Source: Nitrospirota bacterium (GTDB lineage: Bacteria > Nitrospirota > UBA9217). Taken from it: DNA of 57,591 nt. The stretch is from contig JAGVOT010000101.1 of assembly GCA_020052615.1 (NCBI GenBank), forward strand, positions 1 through 57,591, read 5' to 3'. This document shows positions 43,439 to 51,786 of the stretch, in pieces. The notes beneath the pieces are model-generated. The model searched no databases and was not told the origin of the DNA. It was given only the letters and a program-made list of their open reading frames with translations. A program made the position numbers and the translations under genes. Every line of letters starts with the position of its first letter. Position 1 is the stretch's first letter.

Positions 43439-44700
43439 CGTTCACCACCTTGGGCTGCAAGATCAACCAGTACGAGACAGACGCCATGCGGAAGGCTGCG
43501 GCTGCGGCAGGGAACTCTATTGTTCCCTTTGAAAGCGAAGCGGACGTGTATATAATCAACACGTGCTCGGTCACCGCAAAGAGCGACTACCAGTGCCGGC
43601 AGACGATACGAGCAGCGGTCCACCGCGGGGAAGGGGCGAGGGTCATCGTGACCGGTTGTTACGCTGAAACGCGGCCCCAGGAGGTCAGGAGCATACCGGG
43701 CGTTTCGCTGGTCCTCGGGAACAATGAAAAAGCGAACCTTACCCGCTACGTATCCGATCCGGGGGATGGCGGCGCAGCTTCTACGTCATGCGATCACGAT
43801 GTGGTAAAAGAGCGTACGCGGGGAATTCTCAAGATACAGGACGGATGTGACAGCCGATGCTCCTACTGCATTGTTCCGCAGGCGCGTGGCGGATCGCGAA
43901 GCGTACCGCGTGATGAGGTTGTGCGGCTGTTCGTTCAGGCTGTCGATGCGGGCTGTCCCGAGATCGTACTGAGCGGGATCCATATTGGGCGATACGGCAG
44001 CGACCTGGAGCCACGACGGTCACTATCAGGTCTTCTCACGGACCTGCTGGCCAGAAGAAAACATGCCCGTATCCGTCTGAGCTCCATCGAGCCCAACGAG
44101 CTGACCGATGAAATGCTGGATCTGGCCGGCCAGGGGATGTGTCGACATTTCCATGTTCCGCTCCAAAGCGGAGACGATGCGATTTTACGAGCCATGAACC
44201 GCGATTATACAGCGGCATACTATCGGAGGCTCGTGGAGAACATTGCCCATAAGATTCCGGGTGCTGCCATCGGCGCGGACGTGATGGTCGGTTTTCCCGG
44301 TGAGGACGAACGCGCCTTCCTTAATACGCGCAAGATCATCGAGGAACTTCCTCTTACCCATCTTCACGTCTTTAGCTATTCTCCCCGTCCCGGGACAAAG
44401 GCAGCAATAATGAAGGAACAGGTGTCCAATGCAGTAAAAAAGCAAAGAAACTCGGTCCTTAGAGATCTCGGGTTCAGGAAGAACCTTGAATTCAGGAAAA
44501 GGTTCAAGGAGACCATCCTTAATATTGTACTTGAGGAATCATCTCGATCTGTCGAAGGATCAGGTTCGGGATTGGCCGATAACTATATCCGAGTGACCGT
44601 TTCAGGGGTGAAAAGAGGCGATTTTGGGAAAGCAGTGCCCGTTGTGATCGATGACGTTCGAGAGAGCGATGTATTAGGCAGACTAATTCAAAGAGATTGA
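43429..44700 (+). CDS. mtaB: tRNA t6A37 methylthiotransferase MtaB
   Basis: 423 residues. FTTLGCKINQYETDAMR is the MtaB-specific start (MiaB has GCQMN). NTCSVTAKSDYQCRQ, DGCDSRCSYCIVPQARG (radical SAM) and SGIHIGRYG follow. It turns t6A37 into ms2t6A in tRNAs reading ANN codons. The start overlaps miaB, so both A37 methylthiotransferases are translated from one message. That is uncommon, as the two are usually unlinked. Confidence 0.95.
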   Translation: MRIAFTTLGCKINQYETDAMRKAAAAAGNSIVPFESEADVYIINTCSVTAKSDYQCRQTIRAAVHRGEGARVIVTGCYAETRPQEVRSIPGVSLVLGNNEKANLTRYVSDPGDGGAASTSCDHDVVKERTRGILKIQDGCDSRCSYCIVPQARGGSRSVPRDEVVRLFVQAVDAGCPEIVLSGIHIGRYGSDLEPRRSLSGLLTDLLARRKHARIRLSSIEPNELTDEMLDLAGQGMCRHFHVPLQSGDDAILRAMNRDYTAAYYRRLVENIAHKIPGAAIGADVMVGFPGEDERAFLNTRKIIEELPLTHLHVFSYSPRPGTKAAIMKEQVSNAVKKQRNSVLRDLGFRKNLEFRKRFKETILNIVLEESSRSVEGSGSGLADNYIRVTVSGVKRGDFGKAVPVVIDDVRESDVLGRLIQRD

Positions 44701-44948
44701 TATATAAGAATTTATTGTGCCTAAAAAATATGCAAGTTGTCCGTCATGTGCTCTTCACGCATCGGTAAAAATTGTATCCACAGAATTACCAACACCTTCT
44801 GCACAGGTCCTGTGCAAAGGCGTCATAACCTCCGGCTTTGTCAGATGTAATTCTTCTTGTGATCTGTGAAATGTCTCGACCATCAGGGATGAAGTGAACA
44901 TGAAGCAACGGGTATGGGCGAGCACTACTACAAGATGCAAAATTGCGA
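44701..44948. other. Gene-free convergent gap with a 17-base palindrome
   Basis: Between mtaB (plus) and mqnC (minus). TGCACAGG-T-CCTGTGCA at 44800-44816 is a perfect 8+1+8 dyad with no T-run after it, so it is not an obvious terminator. The region is more A+T-rich than its surroundings. I see no gene. Confidence 0.4.
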
Positions 44949-46016
44949 TTATTTTTCCATTGTCAGGATAGTATAGCGGGTATCCCTCTGCGCAGCAGTG
45001 TAGCCGGCATCCTTGATGATATTCACGATCTCCTGCCGTGTCATCCTGAAACTTATCCCCGCCGCAGCGACAACATTTTCCTCGATCATCGTGCTTCCGA
45101 AGTCATTTGCCCCGAACTCAAGCGCCACCTGGGCTATTTTGGCACCCTGAGTCACCCAGGAGGCCTGGATGTTCGCGAAATTGTCGAGCATGATCCGTGA
45201 GAGGGCCAATACCTTCAAATACTCCACAGCCGTCGCTGAACGTCCTCCCAGCTCGGTGTTTCCCGGCTGGTAGGTCCAGGGGATGAATGCCGTAAAGCCC
45301 CTTGTCTCATCCTGAAGGTCCCGAAGCCTCACCAGGTGCTGGACGATCTCTTCTTTGGTCTCGAGACTGCCGAACATCATGGTGGCCGTCGTCGGCATCC
45401 CCAGACGGTGCGCCTCCTTCATGACCTCCATCCAGTCCCGCCAGCGGATCTTATTGGGGCTGACCTGTTCCCGGACACGATCAACAAGGATCTCCGCTCC
45501 TCCGCCCGGGATGGAGTCCAGGCCCGAGGCCTTGAGGCGTTTCAATGCGTCGGCAATGCTGATCTTCGCCTTTCGTGCAACATAGGTTATCTCGGAAGGT
45601 GAAAGCGAATGGACCTTGATCGAGAAGCGGGACCTGATGGAGGAGAACAGTTCCTCGAAGTAATCGATGCCGAGATCGGGGTGAACGCCGCCCTGCATGA
45701 GGATCTGGGTGCCGCCCAGGGCAATGGTCTCCTCGATCTTCCTGTAGATCTCCTCGTTCGAGAGGACATATGCATCGGGGCTGTCCGCCTCCCGGTAGAA
45801 CGCGCAGAACTTGCATTTGTTGACGCAAATATTCGTGTAGTTGATGTTCCGGTCCACGATGAAGGTCACGATCCGTTCGGGATGGAGCCGCTTTCTTATG
45901 GTACCGGCCAGTTCGCCCATGGTCAGCAGGTCCGTTTCCCGAAGGAGCGCGAGGCCTTCATCGGAATTGATCCTGACGCCGTCCCTGATCCTTTGTTCGA
46001 TCGGTCCTATCCCCAT
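44949..46016 (-). CDS. mqnC: Cyclic dehypoxanthinyl futalosine synthase
   Basis: 355 residues. Radical-SAM cysteines C64-x3-C68-x2-C71 in INYTNICVNKCKFCAFYR. MQGGVHPDLGIDYFEEL and GLDSIPGGGAEIL are MqnC/MqnE family marks, and PWTYQPGNTELGG is characteristic of MqnC. It closes the ring of dehypoxanthinyl futalosine on the way to menaquinone. The start overlaps the mqnE stop by 10 bases. The organism therefore uses the futalosine rather than the classical menaquinone route. Confidence 0.96.
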   Translation of the reverse strand: MGIGPIEQRIRDGVRINSDEGLALLRETDLLTMGELAGTIRKRLHPERIVTFIVDRNINYTNICVNKCKFCAFYREADSPDAYVLSNEEIYRKIEETIALGGTQILMQGGVHPDLGIDYFEELFSSIRSRFSIKVHSLSPSEITYVARKAKISIADALKRLKASGLDSIPGGGAEILVDRVREQVSPNKIRWRDWMEVMKEAHRLGMPTTATMMFGSLETKEEIVQHLVRLRDLQDETRGFTAFIPWTYQPGNTELGGRSATAVEYLKVLALSRIMLDNFANIQASWVTQGAKIAQVALEFGANDFGSTMIEENVVAAAGISFRMTRQEIVNIIKDAGYTAAQRDTRYTILTMEK

Positions 46017-47080
46017 ACCCGCACCGTGTTGTAGACCGTGTCCCGTTCGACCGGTGTTTTTCCCGCCTGTTTAATGAGGTCCACGAGGTCATCGCGGGTC
46101 ATGCTCCCGTCCGTGGTCCCGCCCGCCATTTTCGTGATCCGTTCCTCGACGACCGTGCCGTCGATGTCATCGACGCCGAAACTGAGCGATACCTGCGTGA
46201 TCTTCTCTCCCAGCATGACCCAGTATGCCTTGATGTGGTCGAAGTTGTCGAGCAGAAGACGGGAGACAGCCAGGGTCTTGAGATCGTCAAATCCCGTCGT
46301 GTAGGCGGACTTCGTGATCTCCGTGTTCTGAGCGTGAAAGCTCAGGGGGATGAATGCCTGGAAACCGCCGGTCCTGTCCTGGAGCTCGCGGAGCCTCAGG
46401 AGGTGGTCCACCCGGTCCTCGACCGTCTCGATATGTCCATAGAGCATGGTTGCGTTGGACTTGAGGCCGATGCCATGGGCCGTCTCCATCACCTCGAGCC
46501 AGCGGTCGCCGCTGATCTTTTCGGCGCACAGCGTGTTGCGAACGCCGGGATTGAAGATCTCGGCGCCTCCGCCGGGCAATGAGTCAAGGCCTGCCTCGCG
46601 GAGCGCGATCAGCGTTTTCTTCACACTGAGCCCGGAGAGCTTCGAGAAATAGTCGATCTCCACGGCGGTGAATGCTTTAATGTGCAGGTGGGGGACTTCA
46701 CGCTTCAGCGTTCTGAGCATGTCGAGGTACCACGAGAAGGGAAGGTCGGGATGGAGTCCCGATACGATATGGAGCTCCCGGACCCCCTTTTCAGCGCTCC
46801 TTGCCTTGTTCAAAATATCCTCGATGGACATTTCATAGGCACCTGTTTCGCCTTTGCTCCTGCTGAACGCGCAGAACTTGCAGCGGTTGACGCAGAGGTT
46901 TGTCGGGTTGATGTGCATGTTCTGGACGAAATACACCCGATCTGCGTTCTTCTGTTGTGCAACGTAGGAGGCCATCCGGCCGAGTGCGAGGAGGTCAAAG
47001 GAACCGAACAGGGCGATCCCTTGTTCACGCGAAAGGCGCTGGTTGGAGTATACTATTTCTTTGATATGATCGATGGACAT
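46007..47080 (-). CDS. mqnE: Aminodeoxyfutalosine synthase
   Basis: 357 residues from ATG 47080 (ATG 47092 is also in frame; neither has a good SD). Radical-SAM cysteines C63/C67/C70 in NPTNLCVNRCKFCAF, HIVSGLHPDLPF, AGLDSLPGGGAEIF and IPLSFHAQNT. It joins 3-[(1-carboxyvinyl)oxy]benzoate to adenosine from SAM, giving aminodeoxyfutalosine. Pairs with mqnC downstream. mqnA, mqnB and mqnD are not in the window. Confidence 0.95.
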   Translation of the reverse strand: MSIDHIKEIVYSNQRLSREQGIALFGSFDLLALGRMASYVAQQKNADRVYFVQNMHINPTNLCVNRCKFCAFSRSKGETGAYEMSIEDILNKARSAEKGVRELHIVSGLHPDLPFSWYLDMLRTLKREVPHLHIKAFTAVEIDYFSKLSGLSVKKTLIALREAGLDSLPGGGAEIFNPGVRNTLCAEKISGDRWLEVMETAHGIGLKSNATMLYGHIETVEDRVDHLLRLRELQDRTGGFQAFIPLSFHAQNTEITKSAYTTGFDDLKTLAVSRLLLDNFDHIKAYWVMLGEKITQVSLSFGVDDIDGTVVEERITKMAGGTTDGSMTRDDLVDLIKQAGKTPVERDTVYNTVRVWG

Positions 47081-47219
47081 GTAAGTATACATTTGCGAAC
47101 AGATCACCTGCAAGCTCGCTATTGGGATAGGTCATCACGGTTGCTTGCGTCGTCTCTTCAGCCAAGACGCGTGTTCGAGGCTGTGGCCGGACCTCTCGCT
47201 GATCACTTTGCGCCGCGCA

Positions 47220-50200
47220 TCACGGGGAACTGTTCTTTCCGCGATACAGGTGGGCTATAAGAAGCCGGATCGAGGGAGATTGCAGCTTATCGCCGGGCAA
47301 GAGGTGACCATTGGTCTCCCAGAGAAGAGCGGCTTCCCGCATGTTGCCTGATGATATGTTCCCCAACAAGCCGACCGAAAGGACATATTCCAGAAGGTCC
47401 GGCTGTACCACGTTCTTTTGCCGCATCTGATTCAGCAATTTACCTGCATACAGTGACATATGTGCCGGATCTTTATTTCCCACCGCCCTGATCAATGAAA
47501 TAAATTCGCGCTGGCCGGAGGTAAGCTGCTCCCTGCACACGGGCGACTCTATTGCCCGTAAAAGAACGGTGAGCTGTTCTGAACTCAGGTAGGGGACCAG
47601 ATCGGTGATGGTGTTCAGCATCGCTCTCCACCACTCCTGTTTCACGATGTCCATGGCCCCCTGACACTCCTTAATAAGCACTTGTCTCGCTACTATTGCA
47701 CTTCTCATAGCCTCGTCATTCAGCGGATTGTCGGGGTAGCTCCATTTCCATTGGCCGTTCATGAGATAATGATACAGCATTTCAGAAAAATGGATCTTCT
47801 GCGATTTTGGATATGCTGCATACGATACCGGGGGCATGGTTGCATCCCCCACGCGCCCTCCCAGCATTTGAACGATCGGCAGGCGGTTCATAGAGAGCGC
47901 ATGGAACTGATCGTATGAAGATGACAAGAAAAATCGACTGCGAACAGCATACAGATCAACGACGGGGGCGAAATCAGAATTGGTCGTTATCGCGTAGCTT
48001 GCAAAATAAGGAGCAAGGACCTTTTTATTGCCGAGCAGCCGGACCTTGATATCCTGCGGGCCCAGAACGTCTATGCGCCGAAGTTCGCCGGCCATCTCGC
48101 CCAGGGCAGAGAACGGCTGATAGTGCTCCCGGAGCGTTCCTGCGGGACGGGCAACAATGAGCATATCGGCACGGCTGGCGGCATATATGGCATAATCTGA
48201 AAAGTTCGGAGCAAGGGCGTTCATGATGGAAGCCACGAGAGGCATGTCTATTTCATAGAGCTGTATCCATTGAATGAACAGCCCGTTGTCGTTCAGATGC
48301 TGTCGTATACGGGAATAGAATTCGCTGGTGAACAGGCTTGCCACGCCGCTGACCCACGGATTGGAGGGTTCGGAAATGATGATGTCGTATTTCCTGTTAT
48401 GAAACGAAAAATACGATTTGGCATCTTCTATGTGCCGATGGCTGCGAGGGTCATTGTATGCTAGGCGCACCCGTGATCCGAAGAGTCTGGCGGCCTCTAT
48501 CATTTCCGGTTCTATCTCTATGGTGTCGATGCTCCTGATCTGGGGAGACGTCAACAGTGTATGGGTGGTGAGCCCCGAGCCCCATCCGATGATGGCCGCT
48601 GTTCTTGCTTCAGGCTGGAAAAGGGCGCCGATGGTCCCTGCCAGCACCATGGTCTCTTCATCACTGGCGTGCCCGTTTCCGGTTACCCGGATCCCAGCAT
48701 CAGGCTTTCCATTGGTTCTGATCTCCATGTTCCTTGAGTCCTTAACCACCGATACCGTGGCAGTCTTGCCATCGCGGTGGAAGATTGTCTCTGTTGTTCC
48801 AGGATCGAGGATGGTTCCGTATCGGTACACTCCGGATGCCATCTTGCCGGCGTCGAGATCCACCCAGAGCATGGGGAATAACAGAGCTGCAACGCCTGTG
48901 GCCGCATATGCAGTGCGGATGCCCCAGGACGGGTGTGACCACCAGACAAGTCCAAGCCCGAGTGCGATGTCTATCCCTGCTCCCAGGATGATGGTCCCTT
49001 TGAGGCCGAGCAGCGGCATGGCAACATGGATCGCCGTGAAGACGCCCAGGATCGAACCGATCGTGTTGAAGCCGTACACCGCGCCGACGCTTTTTTCACC
49101 TGCACTGTTTCGGAGAAGCGCTGCCGTGATGAGCGGAAGCGTCATGCCTGCGCAAAAGGCCGTGGGGAGCATGATGGCCACGGCAATGCCATGACTTGTA
49201 AGATTAAAAAGCACATACCCCATTTCGGATTTCGGCACGTTCCTGATCAACCACGCCATAACATTGAAGGTACCGCCGTAAACGGGCAGCGTGGCAAGTG
49301 CCAGAATGCCCATCGCTATCTGTACATGTGCAAGATAACGACGCGGATCGTCGAGTTGATCTATTCGCCTCTTGATCCATAACCCGCCGAATGCGATCCC
49401 CATGATGAAGGCGCTGAGCATGAGTTCGAAGGAATGGGTGGACGATCCGAGCACGAGGCTCAGCATCCTGATCCAGCCGATCTCGTAAATGAATGAGGAG
49501 AGCCCTGTCAGCAGGGCGATTAAAAGAAACACTGCATACACAACAGGAGGGGTGGTGCCCGGAACGTGGGGTGTTGCGGTAGGACGATCTTTGGCACGGA
49601 TCGATTGGTATTGTTTATCCTCAAGCCAGACAACTGCCGCTACAGTTATGTTGATAAAGCTGGCAATGATAAGGGTACCCGGCAGTCCGACCCATCCAAT
49701 GAAGAGGAATCCGCTTGCCAGCACTCCGATCGCCGCGCCGATGCTGTTGGTAAAATAGAGCATCGCGATCGTGGATCCCGGAGTGCCGGGAAATCTCCTC
49801 AAGAGGCCTGCTGTCATGAGCGGAAACGTCATGCCCAGCAGGATGGACTGTGGCAGGATCAGCAGGACCGCCGCGGCCCATTTAAATGTCGCAACTGCCG
49901 CAGGAGAACCTAAGGCCGGCATGAAGCTGGTATATGCCAGTTCGATGAACTGGGCATAGATCGGATGAAATAAGGCCGCGCATAGCCCGATGATCACTTC
50001 TACGACAACATAGCCGATCAGGAGGTTGCTGATCCGCTCGGAATATTTTGCGCAAAACAGTGATCCTATTGCCATGCCCCCCATGAAAACGGCGAGGACG
50101 AGGGCTTGCGCATAGGCAGCATGGCCCAGGAAGAGCTTCAAATAGTGGGTCCAAATGGATTCGTAGATAAGGCCAGCAAAGCCTGAGGCGGTGAATATGA

Positions 50201-50231
50201 AAAAAAACAGGCGGGGACTTCTGTTGATCAT
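47220..50231 (-). CDS. Fused membrane (MFS-like) and spermidine-synthase-like protein
   Basis: 1003 residues. Residues 1-200 and 220-420 are two sets of about six TM helices with SGFAGLIYESIWTHYLKLFLG and a second internal copy (GLSSFIYEIGWIRMLSLVLGSS). Residues 440-700 are a spermidine-synthase-type methyltransferase domain: GWGSGLTTH SAM-binding turn, DTIEIEPEMIEAA and YDIIISEPSNPWVSG. A further 300 helical residues follow with no motif I recognise. This fusion is widespread, but its substrate is unknown; true polyamine synthesis is not established. In the same direction as mqnE and mqnC, 139 bases upstream. Confidence 0.88.
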   Translation of the reverse strand: MINRSPRLFFFIFTASGFAGLIYESIWTHYLKLFLGHAAYAQALVLAVFMGGMAIGSLFCAKYSERISNLLIGYVVVEVIIGLCAALFHPIYAQFIELAYTSFMPALGSPAAVATFKWAAAVLLILPQSILLGMTFPLMTAGLLRRFPGTPGSTIAMLYFTNSIGAAIGVLASGFLFIGWVGLPGTLIIASFINITVAAVVWLEDKQYQSIRAKDRPTATPHVPGTTPPVVYAVFLLIALLTGLSSFIYEIGWIRMLSLVLGSSTHSFELMLSAFIMGIAFGGLWIKRRIDQLDDPRRYLAHVQIAMGILALATLPVYGGTFNVMAWLIRNVPKSEMGYVLFNLTSHGIAVAIMLPTAFCAGMTLPLITAALLRNSAGEKSVGAVYGFNTIGSILGVFTAIHVAMPLLGLKGTIILGAGIDIALGLGLVWWSHPSWGIRTAYAATGVAALLFPMLWVDLDAGKMASGVYRYGTILDPGTTETIFHRDGKTATVSVVKDSRNMEIRTNGKPDAGIRVTGNGHASDEETMVLAGTIGALFQPEARTAAIIGWGSGLTTHTLLTSPQIRSIDTIEIEPEMIEAARLFGSRVRLAYNDPRSHRHIEDAKSYFSFHNRKYDIIISEPSNPWVSGVASLFTSEFYSRIRQHLNDNGLFIQWIQLYEIDMPLVASIMNALAPNFSDYAIYAASRADMLIVARPAGTLREHYQPFSALGEMAGELRRIDVLGPQDIKVRLLGNKKVLAPYFASYAITTNSDFAPVVDLYAVRSRFFLSSSYDQFHALSMNRLPIVQMLGGRVGDATMPPVSYAAYPKSQKIHFSEMLYHYLMNGQWKWSYPDNPLNDEAMRSAIVARQVLIKECQGAMDIVKQEWWRAMLNTITDLVPYLSSEQLTVLLRAIESPVCREQLTSGQREFISLIRAVGNKDPAHMSLYAGKLLNQMRQKNVVQPDLLEYVLSVGLLGNISSGNMREAALLWETNGHLLPGDKLQSPSIRLLIAHLYRGKNSSP

Positions 50232-50252
50232 GAAAAGGATCTTCTTTCAGGT

Positions 50253-51497
50253 TCAAGATTTCGATGCATTGGCGTTTCTTAATTGTTGTTGATGCAGAAT
50301 ATGACCATTGACCATCGACATAATACAGGTTTTCGTTTCCCTGAGCAAGCCGGAATAGAGATCGCCGGTGTTGTTTTGGGGGAGGGTAACGGCGATGAGG
50401 TCAGCCTTTTTCCCGGGCTCAATACTGCCGATCTCCTTCCCCATACCGAGTGCCTCGGCGCCGCCCATGGTGGCCATGCGAAAAATTTCCGCCGGCGTGA
50501 CGCCGGAACGCCGGTGGACCTGATAGGCATAGCGCATCTCATCCCAGAGATTGAGAGTAGGAACGCTTGCCAGGCTGTCGGTGCCGAGCCCCACGGAGAT
50601 CCGTGCGTCAAGGAACTTCCTCAACGGCATGATGCCGACACCGATCTCACGGTTGCTTCGCGGACAATGCGCGATCGCGGCTCCCGATCTTTTAATCAGA
50701 GCGATATCCGAATTGTCGGCATGCACGGCATGCACGGCCAGGAAGGAGGGGTCCAGGACCCCGAGCCGATGCAGATGATCGAATGAAGAACGCGCAACAG
50801 GAGCTATGCTCATATTCCATCGGGCGGCAGTGTACAGTCGCTCCAAATCGCTCTTCCTTCGCTGAAACAGAAATGTCTCTTCGCGAGTTTCCGCAACGTG
50901 CATGCAGAGGCGGAGGTGTCTTTTGGATGAGACCTGATGGATCGCTCGCAGGGCAGGGCCTGAGACCGTGTGAGGTGAGTGGGGAGAGACGCCGTAGTGC
51001 ATTAGCTGGGAAACAGGACCATGGCGCGGAAAGGCCAGGCCGCTGAGTTCTTTCCTCATGAAGATGATCTCGTGATATACGACCGACCGCAATCCGCTCT
51101 TTCTGAGCACGAGTGGACTGACCCCATGAGTGCTGATCTCCGCGATCGTAGTCGTGCCCGATCGCATGAGAACTTCGACATTACCACGTGCTGCGGTTGT
51201 ATAGTCACGGCGAGTAAGACGTTTTTTCCTGTCAAGGAGGTTGAACACCCAATCAGTGTAGCTTTGTGCACGTATAGAATCAAGGAGAGGAGGCAGCTCG
51301 AGATGGGTATGGACATTGACAAGTCCCGGCATGACGACCGACTGTGCCAAACGGACGATGCGATGACCGGGATATGCCTTCAGAATGGCTGCTGCCTTGC
51401 CGACAGCGTGGATCCGTCCATGTTTTACGACGACGGCCCCGGCAGCAAGGGGGGATTGGTCAATCCTAGTAATTATCCTGTCAGCTTGGATGATCAT
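50253..51497 (-). CDS. Amidohydrolase, candidate aminodeoxyfutalosine deaminase (MqnX)
   Basis: 414 residues from ATG 51497. Zinc amidohydrolase of the cytosine-deaminase/ATZ-TRZ group: VMPGLVNVHTHLELPP (His 63, His 65), LCMHVAETREE, AVHAVHADNSD, AHCPRSN and GLGTDSLAS. Futalosine-route organisms that lack direct hydrolysis need an enzyme to deaminate aminodeoxyfutalosine, and characterised ones belong to this group. Its place upstream of mqnE and mqnC on one strand supports that role. 8-oxoguanine or S-adenosylhomocysteine deamination is the alternative. The predicted promoter ends 9 bases before the ATG. Confidence 0.75.
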   Translation of the reverse strand: MIIQADRIITRIDQSPLAAGAVVVKHGRIHAVGKAAAILKAYPGHRIVRLAQSVVMPGLVNVHTHLELPPLLDSIRAQSYTDWVFNLLDRKKRLTRRDYTTAARGNVEVLMRSGTTTIAEISTHGVSPLVLRKSGLRSVVYHEIIFMRKELSGLAFPRHGPVSQLMHYGVSPHSPHTVSGPALRAIHQVSSKRHLRLCMHVAETREETFLFQRRKSDLERLYTAARWNMSIAPVARSSFDHLHRLGVLDPSFLAVHAVHADNSDIALIKRSGAAIAHCPRSNREIGVGIMPLRKFLDARISVGLGTDSLASVPTLNLWDEMRYAYQVHRRSGVTPAEIFRMATMGGAEALGMGKEIGSIEPGKKADLIAVTLPQNNTGDLYSGLLRETKTCIMSMVNGHILHQQQLRNANASKS

Positions 51498-51506
51498 CTT
51501 CCGCAC

Positions 51507-51535
51507 ACAGTACCATGAGATCCGATGGCTGTCAA
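51507..51535 (-). promoter_or_regulatory. Promoter of the amidohydrolase-mqn operon
   Basis: Minus strand: TTGACA (51535-51530), 17-base spacer, TACTGT (51512-51507). Perfect -35, modest -10. The -10 ends 9 bases before ATG 51497, so the message would be nearly leaderless. GGAAG touches the ATG and cannot act as an SD. Confidence 0.55.
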
Positions 51536-51547
51536 TCGACGACGCGA

Positions 51548-51585
51548 GTGACAAATAATGTCACACGCAATGACAGGATATGTGT
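51548..51585. promoter_or_regulatory. Paired dyads upstream of pilA, candidate enhancer sites
   Basis: GTGACA-AATAA-TGTCAC (51548-51564) is a perfect 6+5+6 dyad. A second site TGACA-GGATA-TGTGT (51571-51585) has the same spacing and starts exactly 22 bases later (two helical turns). Relative to the predicted sigma-54 start near 51663 the first is centred at about -107, a usual place for an activator such as PilR. They also lie just upstream of the divergent amidohydrolase promoter. Confidence 0.55.
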
Positions 51586-51636
51586 GGAGTAGCAGTAATA
51601 ACATTGCTAAGCACTTGAAATAAAATATAAATACAA

Positions 51637-51653
51637 TGGCATATAACATGCAT
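51637..51653 (+). promoter_or_regulatory. Sigma-54 promoter of the pilin gene
   Basis: TGGCAT-ATAAC-ATGCAT. The invariant GG (51638-51639) and GC (51650-51651) are separated by exactly 10 bases, as in -24/-12 promoters. Predicted start near 51663, giving a leader of about 124 bases. pilA genes of Geobacter, Myxococcus and Pseudomonas are sigma-54/PilR dependent. Confidence 0.7.
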
Positions 51654-51672
51654 GATAAGCACCGAAGAACAT

Positions 51673-51729
51673 AAAGAGTTTAAGGTCCGAGAGGAGGTGA
51701 AACTACCCATAAAGGCCTTAAACAACTTT
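51673..51729 (+). promoter_or_regulatory. Structured pilA leader
   Basis: GTTTAAGG (51678-51685) pairs perfectly with CCTTAAAC (51716-51723), extended by AAAG/CTTT across a small internal loop. The 30-base loop contains GAGAGGAGGTGAAAC, an SD-like element not used by pilA itself. A 14-codon GTG frame (51697-51741) starts there, but its spacing to an SD is poor. It does not match the c-di-GMP riboswitch consensus I know. Confidence 0.45.
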
Positions 51730-51786
51730 AAGACAGCATAGCATCTCTGAAAATAATCTCTAAATCGTTATGGGAGGTATTAAAAA

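Noticed and set aside
44775-44790. GTATCCACA, one mismatch from a DnaA box, near the palindrome at 44800
   Set aside because: A single box with no A+T-rich unwinding region or dnaA/dnaN/gidA neighbours is no evidence for a replication origin.
47078-47112. TTGCAG-18-TATACT on the minus strand in front of mqnE
   Set aside because: The predicted start would fall inside the first codons of mqnE. It is probably chance, given that the upstream gene likely co-transcribes mqnE.
51697-51741. A 14-codon frame (GTG start) in the pilA leader
   Set aside because: The purine-rich element is only about 2 bases from the GTG, too close for an SD. Kept as part of the leader finding rather than as a gene.
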